Position numbers and translations under genes: made by a program. The notes below the pieces were generated by a model. The model made no database searches, was not told the DNA's origin, and saw only the letters and a program-made list of their open reading frames with translations. Positions 37,081-46,379 of a stretch of 64,000 nucleotides of DNA are shown in pieces (the first letter of the stretch is position 1; the number at the start of each line of letters is the position of its first letter). The stretch comes from Bremerella volcania (lineage in GTDB: Bacteria > Planctomycetota > Planctomycetia > Pirellulales > Pirellulaceae): contig NZ_CP036289.1 of NCBI RefSeq assembly GCF_007748115.1, positions 1 through 64,000 of the forward strand, written 5' to 3'.

Positions 37081-39561
37081 TTAGGGATTCAAGGTCACGC
37101 GCTGGTCGGCGCCGCGCTGGTACTGGAAGGGGTAACTCTCGACGATGCCGAAAATCAACTCTTGCATCTTATAGTCGTTCTTTTCGAGTCGCGCGACGAT
37201 GGCGGCCACGGCAGGGCGGTCCTCGTAGGTCAACTCGCGCCCCAGGGCATACGTCATCATTTGCTCTGTTAAGTTTCGCACGAAATGGGACTTCTGCTCC
37301 AGCAAAATTTCTTTGAGCTGGGCCACGCCGTTCAACTCACGCCCGCCTGGCAGCACGCCGGTCGCGTTGACTTTCTCTCCTTGTCGCTCGCGCTCGAAGC
37401 GGCCGATCGGGTTGAACTCGTCCAGTGCGAAGCCCAACGGATCCATCTTCCGGTGACAGCCGGCACAGGTCGAAGACTCATCCGCATGCAGCGATAGCAG
37501 TTCGCGAAAACTCTTCGCTTGGTTCTTGTCCGATCCTTCATCAATCTGTTCGACGTCGGGGGGCGGCGGGGCGGGTGGATCGCCGATCAGCACATCCAGC
37601 ACCCATTTACCGCGCCGCGTGGGGCTGTTTCGTGAGACGTGCGAGGTCATCGCCAGGATGCCCCCCATGCCGAGCAGACCGCCCCGTTCGGGATTGCGCC
37701 GCTTGTTGATCTCGGCCTTTTGGAATTCTTGTTGATAACCGCCATAGCGGTAGATGGGGGTCAGATCGCGATTGGTGAATGAGTAATCGGAATCCAACAA
37801 CTCGATCACGCTGCGATTCTCTTGCACCAGGTGATCCATGAACATCAACACTTCGGTCCGCATCGCATGCCGCGTGCGGGCTGTGAACTCGGGAAAGAAC
37901 TCTTCGCTGGGCAGCGCGTGATCCAGTTCATCCAGGTGCAGCCACTGCCCGGCAAAGTCATGCACAAAGACTTGCGAACGCTCATCGGCCAACAGCCGCG
38001 CGACTTGCTGCTTCAAGACTTCCGGTTGATGCAGACGATTGGCTTCCGCCAGGCGAAACAGTTCATCATCGGGCATCGTATTGGTCAGAAAGTAGCTCAG
38101 CCGCGATGCCAGTTCATAATCGGTCACCGGCTGCGGATCGCTGCCGACGGGAGTTTGTTCCATACGAAAGAGAAACTGCGGCGAGACGAGCACGGCCTTC
38201 AAGCTGTAGCGAACGCTTTCTTCAAAGGTCGAACCCTCGGCCTGGGCCATGTCGAAGATCGTCAGCAGGCGATCAATCTCGTCTGGCTGGGCCGGGCGGC
38301 GGAAGGCCCTCGTGGCGAATGCATCGAGGATCTTCCGAGCCGCATCTTGCGGCGCGAGTCTTGGGCTGGGCTCTGCGATGAAGATCTTCTCGTGCGCTTC
38401 CTGGCTGGGCACAATTCCCTGCGGAGAAACGGGGCCTGCGATCTCGAAAGACTTCCAACCCAAGTGGCGGAAGCGGTGATCGTTCTCGGCCCAGCTTGGG
38501 CCAATCTCGGCGTTGACGAACTCGACCGACAGATCGACCTCGCCGGCCGGCAGCCGCAGGGTGAGCACTTCCTCGCCGGGATTCTCGCGCACGCTCAGCA
38601 CCGAGATCGACTTGCGCACCTGACCATTCACGCTGATTGCCAGGTCAGGCTGCCACTTGACCCACTGTGGTCCCTTGTGCCCCCAGGTGGCAAACGTCAA
38701 CCGATACGTGCCGGCCTTGTCGATCGTCAGCGGAAAGTGATGCGTGCTGCTTAAGCGGAACAGGCGATAGCCGTTCACCACTTCGGTGGCCGGGGGAATG
38801 GGGCCATCTTTGCCACGCCCCTCGGGCATCTCCCCTTCCAGGTCGAAGTCGACCTTCGTCATATCAAACGAGAACGACTTCGGCTTGGTGTCGACTGCCC
38901 GCGAAAGCATCTCGTCGGCCGCGGCCAGGTACTTTTCCAACTGCAGCGGGGGAATCTCCAGCGCGGTCCCAATGTTGTTGAATCCAAAGGCCACCGGATC
39001 TTCCGGTAAGCCGACCGCCGTGGCCACATCGTAGTCGACCCCCAACAGGTCACGCATCGTGTTGTTGTACTGCAAGCGATTCAAACGGCGGAAAACGACC
39101 TGGCCGGGATCAGTCGACGGCTTTTCGTCCAGATGCTTGCCGAGGGACTCGGCCCAAGTGACCAGTGTTTTCCGCTCGGACTCCGAAGGTTGGTCTTCGT
39201 CTTTCGGGGGCATGAACTGGTCATTTTGCGTCTGAGCCATCTTTAGCCAGGTTCGCACGTGGGCAAACATTTGCCGCGGCGAATCGAACCGATCCAACGC
39301 GACATTGCCAGAAGGAGCGTCGCTCGTATGGCAGTGCAGGCAATATTGATCGAGAATAGGAAGAACGTCCGCGTGGAACTGCTCGGCGCTTTCCTGCAAC
39401 GGCCCAGTGGCGAACTCCTCCGCTTGCGCACGGTAACCCACCGTTGCCCAAGTGCATCCGAGCCCTAGGATGCAAACAAAGATTGGCCGACAGAATCGCA
39501 ACGTATCGATCACGCGAGAAGAATTTAGGGAAGGATGGGTAAAGGATGGGTGATAATTCAT
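37081..39561 (-). CDS. Cytochrome-like DUF1587/1595/1592/1588/1585 protein
   Basis: 826 residues. After a signal-like N-terminus (FCRPIFVCILGLGCTWATVG) comes a heme motif CLHCH near residue 70 in the planctomycete cytochrome C domain (YCLHCHTSDAPSGNVALD). Then follow DUF1587 (LNRLQYNNTMRDLLGVD), the DUF1595 and DUF1592 helical parts, DUF1588 (RRGKWVLDVLIGDPPAPPPP) and DUF1585 at the end (LGRELTYEDRPAVAAIV). A second CxxC (CAGCHRKMDPLGFALDEF) gives another CxxCH. Probably a periplasmic redox partner of the DUF1552 protein downstream. The start is moved from 39618 to the ATG at 39561. Confidence 0.88.
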   Translation of the reverse strand: MNYHPSFTHPSLNSSRVIDTLRFCRPIFVCILGLGCTWATVGYRAQAEEFATGPLQESAEQFHADVLPILDQYCLHCHTSDAPSGNVALDRFDSPRQMFAHVRTWLKMAQTQNDQFMPPKDEDQPSESERKTLVTWAESLGKHLDEKPSTDPGQVVFRRLNRLQYNNTMRDLLGVDYDVATAVGLPEDPVAFGFNNIGTALEIPPLQLEKYLAAADEMLSRAVDTKPKSFSFDMTKVDFDLEGEMPEGRGKDGPIPPATEVVNGYRLFRLSSTHHFPLTIDKAGTYRLTFATWGHKGPQWVKWQPDLAISVNGQVRKSISVLSVRENPGEEVLTLRLPAGEVDLSVEFVNAEIGPSWAENDHRFRHLGWKSFEIAGPVSPQGIVPSQEAHEKIFIAEPSPRLAPQDAARKILDAFATRAFRRPAQPDEIDRLLTIFDMAQAEGSTFEESVRYSLKAVLVSPQFLFRMEQTPVGSDPQPVTDYELASRLSYFLTNTMPDDELFRLAEANRLHQPEVLKQQVARLLADERSQVFVHDFAGQWLHLDELDHALPSEEFFPEFTARTRHAMRTEVLMFMDHLVQENRSVIELLDSDYSFTNRDLTPIYRYGGYQQEFQKAEINKRRNPERGGLLGMGGILAMTSHVSRNSPTRRGKWVLDVLIGDPPAPPPPDVEQIDEGSDKNQAKSFRELLSLHADESSTCAGCHRKMDPLGFALDEFNPIGRFERERQGEKVNATGVLPGGRELNGVAQLKEILLEQKSHFVRNLTEQMMTYALGRELTYEDRPAVAAIVARLEKNDYKMQELIFGIVESYPFQYQRGADQRVTLNP

Positions 39562-39645
39562 TCTACTCGTATGACCCGATCGGGCCAAAGGTTTCAAGCA
39601 GTAGCTTGCCCCCACCAACGACGAAATTCGGGAAAGGACAACCGC

Positions 39646-40641
39646 ATGCCTGGATTAATGATTAAAGAGCTTAAGTCCCCCTTAGAGCTATCTGACTACG
39701 ACTTAGGGGAGTTGAAGCCAGGTTACGCCAAGGTCGAGATGAAAGCCGCGGCACTGAATCACCGCGACTACTGGATCACGCAAGGCATGTACCCGGGAAT
39801 CGAATTGCCCAAGATCCTCGGTTCAGACGGGGCAGGCATCGTTACCCAGGTTGGTAGTGATGCCGATAATAGCTGGCTCAACCAGGAGGTGATCATCAAT
39901 CCCGGCTGGGACTGGGGAACCAACGAAGCGGCTCAATCGGCCGAGTTCACCATTTTGGGAATGCCCCACAACGGGACGTTCACCAGTCACATGCACGTGC
40001 CGATCGAGACCCTGCGAGCCAAACCGAAACACCTCAGCTGGGAAGAAGCAGCCGCGCTTCCCCTGGCCGGCGTCACCGCGTTCCGGGCTACGATGTCCCA
40101 GGGACAGTTGCGACCCGGTGAAAAGGTCTTGGTCAGTGGTATCGGCGGCGGGGTGGCAACGCTCGCCTTGCAGTTCGCCGTCGCGATCGGGGCGGAAGTT
40201 GCCGTCACGTCGTCGAAGCCTGAGAAACTGGCCAAGGCCAAAGAACTCGGCGCGGTCGCAGGCTTCAACTACCGCGAGGATGATTGGCACAAGAAAGCGG
40301 CCGGCGAGTTTGGTCGACCCAGTTTGATTATCGATAGCGCCGCTGGCAAAGGGTATGCCAATCTGATCGCCTTGGCCGCACCAGGCGGACGGATTGTGAA
40401 CTATGGTGCCACGACCGGGCCTCCGGAAACGATCGACATGTTCAAAGTCTTCTGGAATCAATTGAAGTTGATCGGGACGACGATGGGTTCCCCCGCCGAT
40501 TTCCGCGGCATGTTAAATCTTGTCGAGAAACATGAGATTCGCCCCGTGATCGATCAAGTCTTCAGTCTCGCCCAAGGCAACGAAGCTTTGTCCCGGATGG
40601 AACAAGGCGAACAATTCGGTAAGATCGTTTTGCGAATGTAA
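39646..40641 (+). CDS. MDR-family zinc-independent dehydrogenase/quinone reductase
   Basis: 331 residues. The N-terminal GroES-like domain has NHRDYWITQGMYPG and LGSDGAGIV; the Rossmann motif is VSGIGGGVATLALQFA (about 160-175). The cysteine ligands of zinc alcohol dehydrogenases are absent, so it is of the quinone oxidoreductase or acryloyl-CoA reductase type. Substrate unknown. A GGGAAAGGA purine run lies 10-17 bp before the ATG at 39646. The aldo/keto reductase gene follows 62 bp downstream and may be co-transcribed. Confidence 0.85.
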   Translation: MPGLMIKELKSPLELSDYDLGELKPGYAKVEMKAAALNHRDYWITQGMYPGIELPKILGSDGAGIVTQVGSDADNSWLNQEVIINPGWDWGTNEAAQSAEFTILGMPHNGTFTSHMHVPIETLRAKPKHLSWEEAAALPLAGVTAFRATMSQGQLRPGEKVLVSGIGGGVATLALQFAVAIGAEVAVTSSKPEKLAKAKELGAVAGFNYREDDWHKKAAGEFGRPSLIIDSAAGKGYANLIALAAPGGRIVNYGATTGPPETIDMFKVFWNQLKLIGTTMGSPADFRGMLNLVEKHEIRPVIDQVFSLAQGNEALSRMEQGEQFGKIVLRM

Positions 40642-40703
40642 TCATTCAACGCACTGCCTCTTGTGACCCAGCCCGCTGAAACCCCCACGACAGAAAGAGC
40701 ATC

Positions 40704-41732
40704 ATGAAGACACGCCCTCTCGGAAAATCAGGCATCGAAGCATCCGTCGTCGCTTTCGGGGCCTGGGCAATCGGTGGATGGACTTGGGGTGGAGCCGACG
40801 AGAAGGAATCGATCGCGGCGATTCACGCCTACCTCGATGCCGGCGGTAACCTGATCGATACGGCACCTGTGTATGGCTTCGGCCACAGCGAAGAAGTCGT
40901 CGGCAAGGCGATCGCCGATCGTCGCGACCAGGTCATCGTCGCCACGAAGTGCAGCATGCGGTGGGACCTGACCGATGCCCAGAAGAAGCGGGCTACCAAG
41001 CGTTTCAGCACCACCAAGCAAAACGTCGACTGGAGCGGTGAAAAGACCGACGAGAGCTTCGACGTCTACATCTACAGCGGCAAGGACGGCATCCGGGAAG
41101 AGGTCGAACGCAGCTTGAAATTGCTGCAAACCGACGTGATCGACCTGTACCAGACCCATTGGCAAATGGATAACACGCCGATCCAGGAGCGTATGGAGAC
41201 GCTGATGGAACTGAAGAAGGAAGGCAAGATCCGCGCCATCGGGGTCTGCAACGCCACCCAGGAAGAGATGAACGCGTATCGCCAGTTCGGCCAGTTGGAT
41301 ACCGATCAGGAAAAGTATTCGATGTTGGACCGCGATATGGAAAAGACCAATCTCGATTACTGCGCGAAGCAGGACCTCGCGTTTCTGGCGTACAGTCCTT
41401 TGAGTCAGGGTCTGCTGACCGGCAAGATCACTCCGGATCGCAAGTACGACGAAGGAGACCAGCGCAACTTCAAGCCGCGTTTCAACCCCGAGAACGTCCG
41501 CCAGGTGCAAGCGATGCTTGAACCGATGCGGGCCATCGCCGACAAGCACGACGCCACCCTCGCGCAGCTCACCATGGCCTGGACGCTGGCCCAGCGAGGC
41601 TGCTCGCACGTGCTGTGCGGTGCCCGAACCCCGCAGCAAGCGGTCGACAATGCGAAGGCCGGCAGTATCGATCTGAGTGACGGCGAGATCGCCGAAATCA
41701 CCAAGGCGGTCGAAAGCTACGACGGCGTGTAG
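40704..41732 (+). CDS. Aldo/keto reductase
   Basis: 342 residues. The catalytic tetrad can be read: Asp and Tyr in LIDTAPVYGFGHSEEVVG, Lys in VATKCSMRW and His in QTHWQM. The C-terminal cofactor-binding part contains CGARTPQQAVDNAKA. NADPH-dependent reduction of aldehydes or ketones; substrate unknown. There is an insertion of about 30 residues (KKRATKRFSTTKQNVDWSGE) between the third and fourth strands compared with short AKRs. It follows the MDR reductase in the same direction. Confidence 0.9.
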   Translation: MKTRPLGKSGIEASVVAFGAWAIGGWTWGGADEKESIAAIHAYLDAGGNLIDTAPVYGFGHSEEVVGKAIADRRDQVIVATKCSMRWDLTDAQKKRATKRFSTTKQNVDWSGEKTDESFDVYIYSGKDGIREEVERSLKLLQTDVIDLYQTHWQMDNTPIQERMETLMELKKEGKIRAIGVCNATQEEMNAYRQFGQLDTDQEKYSMLDRDMEKTNLDYCAKQDLAFLAYSPLSQGLLTGKITPDRKYDEGDQRNFKPRFNPENVRQVQAMLEPMRAIADKHDATLAQLTMAWTLAQRGCSHVLCGARTPQQAVDNAKAGSIDLSDGEIAEITKAVESYDGV

Positions 41733-41816
41733 GCAATTTGCTTCGCGTGAGGCATGCCTTCAGGATTGATTTCGAGTAATCTAAGGGCATATCACGAAAT
41801 CCTCGGAGAGCGTCTT

Positions 41817-42812
41817 ATGCGTGCCCGACGTTTGTTTCTCGTAGTTCTGTCTGCGCTGATTGTTTCTGGCGCCGCGTTGGCCGACGAGCCGAAGCTGCGC
41901 GATCGCTTGACGATTCCGCAGCAAGGGCATCTCGAACTGCAGCGGGCCATCATTGCCGATCTCGACGGGGTTCAGTTGAAGACTTTGGCTGACGTCGTCA
42001 AGCTGCGCGACCAGTTGGAAGCCATCCCCTACGATCGCGAGGAGATTCTGAAGTGGAAGTTCCTCGATCAACTCGGCTTCAGCGTCGTCAAGCTCGAGAT
42101 CCCCCCTTCGCCACCGGGCGTGAAGATTGAATTGATCCAGGGGCCGGCGTGGACCACCACCATCTACGACTACACCCAGGAGGCCTACGTCGATCGCACC
42201 TCGTATGACACGACCGAGCATACCTATGCCCGCTCGCCGGTCTCCGAGGTATCGCTGCACCAGAATGGAGAGACGCAGTCGGTCGTCCATGGCGTTCCCC
42301 GCGAACCGCACGCCGACCGCTTCGTACCAGGCGACGTCCTAGCGCGGAGTACGCAGCTCTTGAGCGCTCCTTACTTGCTGAAGCAAACCGCCGGCAAGAC
42401 CTTTCATGTGGCCGAGTTTTCGCAGTACGAGAAGTGGCTGCTGGTCGACCCCGATCAAGACGCGATCCTGGCAACGGCCGCGGTCGATAAGAAGAACAAC
42501 CAGGTCTTTAATTGCTCGTTGTATCTGTATCTGCAGCCGTCGAGCGAGAAGTGCCGCTTTCAGATGCCCCGGCTGATTCTCAACTTCAATCTGCTGCCGG
42601 ATGACGTCTGCCACGTGACGATGGTTCACTTCGATCAGGCCGACTTCGAGACGCCGATCAAACCGCAGCAGCTACAAGTGCCGGTCAAACAGGGAGCCCT
42701 CTACACGTCCAAGTCGGATGGTCGTGCGTTCCAACGGCGCTTGCCCAACGACGTCGAAGACATCTTGAACCTCTTTCCCGAGACGGTTCAGAAGATGATC
42801 CGCAAGCAGTAG
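41817..42812 (+). CDS. Secreted hypothetical protein
   Basis: 331 residues with a signal peptide (LFLVVLSALIVSGAALA). The mature part begins KLRDRLTIPQQGHLELQ and has no transmembrane segment. A purine-rich CGGAGAG precedes the ATG at 41817. No domain recognised. Text such as PSGSPYEKWLLVDPDQ is not matched, but CRFQMPRLILNFNLLPDDVCHV and the late RRLPNDVEDILNLFP look like a structured beta-rich protein. It may be planctomycete-specific. Confidence 0.65.
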   Translation: MRARRLFLVVLSALIVSGAALADEPKLRDRLTIPQQGHLELQRAIIADLDGVQLKTLADVVKLRDQLEAIPYDREEILKWKFLDQLGFSVVKLEIPPSPPGVKIELIQGPAWTTTIYDYTQEAYVDRTSYDTTEHTYARSPVSEVSLHQNGETQSVVHGVPREPHADRFVPGDVLARSTQLLSAPYLLKQTAGKTFHVAEFSQYEKWLLVDPDQDAILATAAVDKKNNQVFNCSLYLYLQPSSEKCRFQMPRLILNFNLLPDDVCHVTMVHFDQADFETPIKPQQLQVPVKQGALYTSKSDGRAFQRRLPNDVEDILNLFPETVQKMIRKQ

Positions 42813-42839
42813 AGCCCACGCCAGCCGAACCCGCGGTGC

Positions 42840-43178
42840 TCAATCTTCGTCCTTGTTGCCGAACGTGCCGAAGCCATCACTGTAGCCTCCAAACGGATCG
42901 GCCAGATCGTCCAGGCTCTCCTCGATGTCGAACACCGCGTCGACCGTCGCCAGGATGGTCTTGGTGCAGTAGCAGGTCCACTCGCCGGACTCTTCATCCT
43001 GCTCGACGCTCGTCTCAAACCCGATCTTGCGAGCCTCGTCGGCAACCTGATCGCCAGCTTCCTGGCTCGGCACGGCGACGAAGAAGTCCATCTCGATCGG
43101 CTTGGACAAGTCGGAGCCATCCGCTTCGATCTGCTTCAGGGCCTGGGCGGTGACGGCTTTTGCTTCGGGGTCGAACAT
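42840..43178 (-). CDS. RraB-like protein (regulator of ribonuclease activity B family)
   Basis: 112 residues. PIEMDFFVAVPSQEAGDQVADEARKIGF, then TSVEQDEESGEWTCYCTKTI, resemble the RraB ferredoxin-like fold. E. coli RraB binds RNase E and inhibits it; whether that applies in a planctomycete is unknown. An acidic Gly/Asp-rich tail (PFGGYSDGFGTFGNKDED) is present. It converges with 41817-42812 with 27 bp between. Confidence 0.72.
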   Translation of the reverse strand: MFDPEAKAVTAQALKQIEADGSDLSKPIEMDFFVAVPSQEAGDQVADEARKIGFETSVEQDEESGEWTCYCTKTILATVDAVFDIEESLDDLADPFGGYSDGFGTFGNKDED

Positions 43179-43221
43179 GATTGCGGGTCCTTGTACGGTG
43201 GCAATTGAGCAGCGCTATATT

Positions 43222-43524
43222 CTACTCTTCCTCGAAATGACAACTGAATCCAGCCTGAGCGACCCACTGCGAAATAAACTCGAGGAATCGCGGGTATTCG
43301 TGACTATTCCATCCATAGAAGCAAACGTATATCTCCCGCTCTTTCAAGGCAACATAAATCGCTTCCCAAGTATCGTCAGCAAACTCTGGAAGCTGAAGAC
43401 GCAACTCAGACGCAGTCTGGGAAAGCGGGATCATCCCGAAGTGCTTTAAAAGCAGGTCGAACAGCACGGCACTATCGCATTCTTCCAATGGTCGATCCAG
43501 CTTGGCAAAGTATTCCATTCCCAT
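43222..43524 (-). CDS. Hypothetical 100-residue cytoplasmic protein
   Basis: Begins MGMEYFAKLDRPLEECD and includes LRLQLPEFADDTWEAIYVALKEREIYVCFYGWN. It is acidic with no membrane segment. A GGAG about 10 nt upstream favours the ATG at 43524 over the longer frame to 43560. No family recognised; the style is that of immunity/SMI1-like or contact-type small proteins, but I cannot support that. It is divergent from the sulfatase gene 99 bp away. Confidence 0.55.
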   Translation of the reverse strand: MGMEYFAKLDRPLEECDSAVLFDLLLKHFGMIPLSQTASELRLQLPEFADDTWEAIYVALKEREIYVCFYGWNSHEYPRFLEFISQWVAQAGFSCHFEEE

Positions 43525-43623
43525 ATAAGGGCTCCGAAAAGGGAAAATTTGACCGACCAATTCCAGTCGAGGATACTAAAAGGCCACCGAATTCCTTCCG
43601 TTTCCCTCCAGGTTCCACGTTCC

Positions 43624-44967
43624 ATGAATCGCGTTTTATCGCTGTTTGCGGTCGGTCTGCTGCTGACGACTTGTTCTTCCCTGTTCGCAGCCGACAAGCC
43701 GAATGTGATCTTCATTCTGGCGGACGACCAAGGCTCGGTCGATGCCGGGTGCTATGGATCGAAGGACTTGCATACGCCGCACATGGACTCGCTGGCCGTG
43801 CATGGGGTTCGCTTGACGCAGTTTTACTCTGCCGCGCCGGTTTGCTCGCCATCCCGGGCCGGAGCGCTGACGGGGCGTTGGCCGGTGCGTGCTGGGGTGC
43901 CGAATAACTGCTCGTCGAAGAAGGGGGGCGGCGGTGCTTTGCCCAGTGAAGAAATCACCCTGGCCGAGATGTTCAAAGCCGCCGGTTACACGACCGCCCA
44001 CATCGGCAAGTGGCATATCGGCTACACGCCGGAGACGATGCCGCTGGCTCAGGGGTTCGACTACTCGATCGGTCACATGGGAGGCTGCATCGATAACTAC
44101 TCCCACTTTTTCTACTGGAATGGGCCCAACCGTCACGACCTGTGGCGCAACGGCGAAGAAGTCCACGAGGACGGAACCTACTTCCCGCAACTGATGGCGG
44201 ACGAAGCGTGTGCGTTCATCGAAAAGAACCAGGACAAGCCGTTCTTCATTTACTACGCGATGAACACGCCCCACTATCCCTATCAAGGGGAAGCGAAGTG
44301 GCTCGAACATTTCAAAGAGGTACCGTACCCGCGAAATCTTTACGCCGCGTTCATCGCCTCGCAAGACGAACGGGTTGGCCAGGTGTTGGCCAAGCTCGAT
44401 AAGCTCGACCTGCGGAAGAACACCATCATCATCTACCAGTCCGACAACGGTTACTCGACCGAAGAAAGGGCTCACTTCGGCGGCGGCAACAGCGGACCTT
44501 ACCGCGGTGCCAAGTTCAGCATGTTTGAAGGAGGCATTCGCCTGCCCGGCATCATCAGTTGGCCAGGCAAGCTACCTGAAGGGGAAGTCCGCGATCAAAT
44601 GGCCCATGCGTGCGACTGGATGCCCACCCTGGCCGAACTGACCGGCGTGAAGCTGCCGGAGACCCACCTCGATGGCCGCTCGATGGTCAACATGCTGAAA
44701 GATGCCACGGCGCAGTCGCCCCACTTCAATCATCCGCTGCACTGGCAGGTGGGCAACGGTCCGAATGCTGCCTGGGCCGTCCGGGCAGGCGACTGGAAAC
44801 TGATCGCCAATACCCGCGATACGCATGAAGACGCTCAAAACGCCTCGTTCAAAATCTTCCTGGCCAACATCATGGAAGACCCTGGCGAAAAGAACAACCT
44901 CGCGGATCAACATCCGGACGTGGTCAAGCGACTGACGAAACTGCATGAGGAAGAGTTCGCGAAGTAA
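43624..44967 (+). CDS. Secreted sulfatase (1 of 3)
   Basis: 447 residues with a signal peptide ending at SLFAADK. The sulfatase signature CSPSRAGALTGRWPVR starts at C74, the cysteine converted to formylglycine. Metal ligands appear in ILADDQGSVDAGCYG and YQSDNGYST, and HIGKWHIGY supplies the usual Lys/His. It hydrolyses a sulfate ester, probably of an algal polysaccharide given the lineage. No formylglycine-generating enzyme is in the window. The start is moved to 43624 from the open frame at 43549. A second sulfatase follows 43 bp downstream. Confidence 0.92.
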   Translation: MNRVLSLFAVGLLLTTCSSLFAADKPNVIFILADDQGSVDAGCYGSKDLHTPHMDSLAVHGVRLTQFYSAAPVCSPSRAGALTGRWPVRAGVPNNCSSKKGGGGALPSEEITLAEMFKAAGYTTAHIGKWHIGYTPETMPLAQGFDYSIGHMGGCIDNYSHFFYWNGPNRHDLWRNGEEVHEDGTYFPQLMADEACAFIEKNQDKPFFIYYAMNTPHYPYQGEAKWLEHFKEVPYPRNLYAAFIASQDERVGQVLAKLDKLDLRKNTIIIYQSDNGYSTEERAHFGGGNSGPYRGAKFSMFEGGIRLPGIISWPGKLPEGEVRDQMAHACDWMPTLAELTGVKLPETHLDGRSMVNMLKDATAQSPHFNHPLHWQVGNGPNAAWAVRAGDWKLIANTRDTHEDAQNASFKIFLANIMEDPGEKNNLADQHPDVVKRLTKLHEEEFAK

Positions 44968-45010
44968 GGACTGCCACCCAGATAACCCTTTTCCCTAACG
45001 AGCCCCACCC

Positions 45011-46348
45011 ATGAAATCCCTTCTCTCACTTCTCACCTTATTGACGCTCGCAGCATCTGTCTTCGCCGCCGAACCCAAGCGGCCGAACTTCGTGATCATC
45101 TACACCGATGACCTCGGCTACGGCGACGTTTCGACTTATCACGACTCGGACGTGGCCACGCCCAACATCGACAAGCTGGCCGCCGAGGGGATGACCTTCA
45201 CGCAGATGCGGGCCAACTGCACGGTCTGTTCCCCTTCGCGCGCGGCGCTGCTGACCGGTCGATACCCTGACCTGGTCGGTGTGCCTGGGGTGATCCGCAC
45301 CAATCGGGATAACTCGTGGGGCTTTCTCAAACAAGGTGTACCCACCTTGGCCGACGAGCTGAAGAAGCAAGGGTACACCACCGCGTGCATTGGCAAGTGG
45401 CATCTGGGGCTGGAATCTCCCAACACCCCCAATGAGCGCGGCTTCGATCACTTCCACGGGTTCCTCGGCGACATGATGGACAGCTACATCACCCATCGCC
45501 GCGAGGGGAACAACTACATGCGGTACAACGATCGCGAGATCGATCCCGAGGGGCATGCGACCGACCTGTTCGCTCAGTGGGCGCATCAGTACATCTGTAC
45601 TCGCGGTGCCCACAAGCAGCAGCCGTTCTTTCTGTACCTGGCCTTCAACGCGCCTCATTTCCCGATCGAACCGCCGAAGGAATACCTCGACGCGGTGAAG
45701 AAGGCGAAGCCTGAGCTGGATGAGAAGCGGGCCAAGAACGTCGCGTTCGTGCAGCACCTGGATGACGCGGTGGCGAAGGTGCTTAAGGCGCTCGATACGT
45801 TCGGCCTGGCCGAGAACACGATCGTTTACTTCGGCAGCGACAACGGCGGCAGCCTGCCGCATGCTCAGAACAACGATCCGTGGCGCGACGGCAAGCAGAG
45901 CCACTACGACGGCGGGCTGAAGGTCCCATTCTTCGTGCGTTGGCCTGGCCACATTCAGCCAGGCAGCACGAGCGACTACCAGGGGATGAATTTTGATGTC
46001 TTCCCGACGTTCGTCGAGCTCGCTGGTGGCACTCCGGCCGAAGACCTGAACGCGGTGAGCCTGGTGCCGCTGCTGGAGGGGAAACCGATGCCCAAGAAGC
46101 CGCGTGATTTGTACTTCGTTCGCCGCGAAGGAGGCCAGCGCTACGGCGGCAAAGCGTACCAGGCCATCATCCGCGACGGCTGGAAGCTGATGCAGAACGA
46201 CCCTTACATGCCGTTGGAACTTTACAACCTGAACGAAGACCCGCAGGAACAACACGACCTGGCCAAGACCAACCGTCAGAAGTTCCGCGAACTGCAGCAA
46301 GCCCTGCAGAAGCAGATTCAAGCGGCTGGCAGCGTGCCGTGGCAGTAG
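45011..46348 (+). CDS. Secreted sulfatase (2 of 3)
   Basis: 445 residues, signal peptide ending VFAAEPK. The signature CSPSRAALLTGRYP begins at C73; metal-binding text YTDDLGYGDV and FGSDNGGS and the CIGKWHLGLES lysine/histidine are all present, as in arylsulfatase A types. It is 43 bp after the previous sulfatase and 31 bp before an LRR protein gene, suggesting one transcript of three. The substrate differs from the first, judging by the divergent middle region. Confidence 0.92.
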   Translation: MKSLLSLLTLLTLAASVFAAEPKRPNFVIIYTDDLGYGDVSTYHDSDVATPNIDKLAAEGMTFTQMRANCTVCSPSRAALLTGRYPDLVGVPGVIRTNRDNSWGFLKQGVPTLADELKKQGYTTACIGKWHLGLESPNTPNERGFDHFHGFLGDMMDSYITHRREGNNYMRYNDREIDPEGHATDLFAQWAHQYICTRGAHKQQPFFLYLAFNAPHFPIEPPKEYLDAVKKAKPELDEKRAKNVAFVQHLDDAVAKVLKALDTFGLAENTIVYFGSDNGGSLPHAQNNDPWRDGKQSHYDGGLKVPFFVRWPGHIQPGSTSDYQGMNFDVFPTFVELAGGTPAEDLNAVSLVPLLEGKPMPKKPRDLYFVRREGGQRYGGKAYQAIIRDGWKLMQNDPYMPLELYNLNEDPQEQHDLAKTNRQKFRELQQALQKQIQAAGSVPWQ

Positions 46349-46379
46349 GATGAATGAGGCATTCATTTTTTAGGAACAG

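Noticed and set aside
45038-46366. 442-codon minus-strand frame over sulfatase 2, and a similar one at 49645-51075.
   Set aside because: Both are antisense to sulfatases carrying full catalytic motifs; no start signal or domain.
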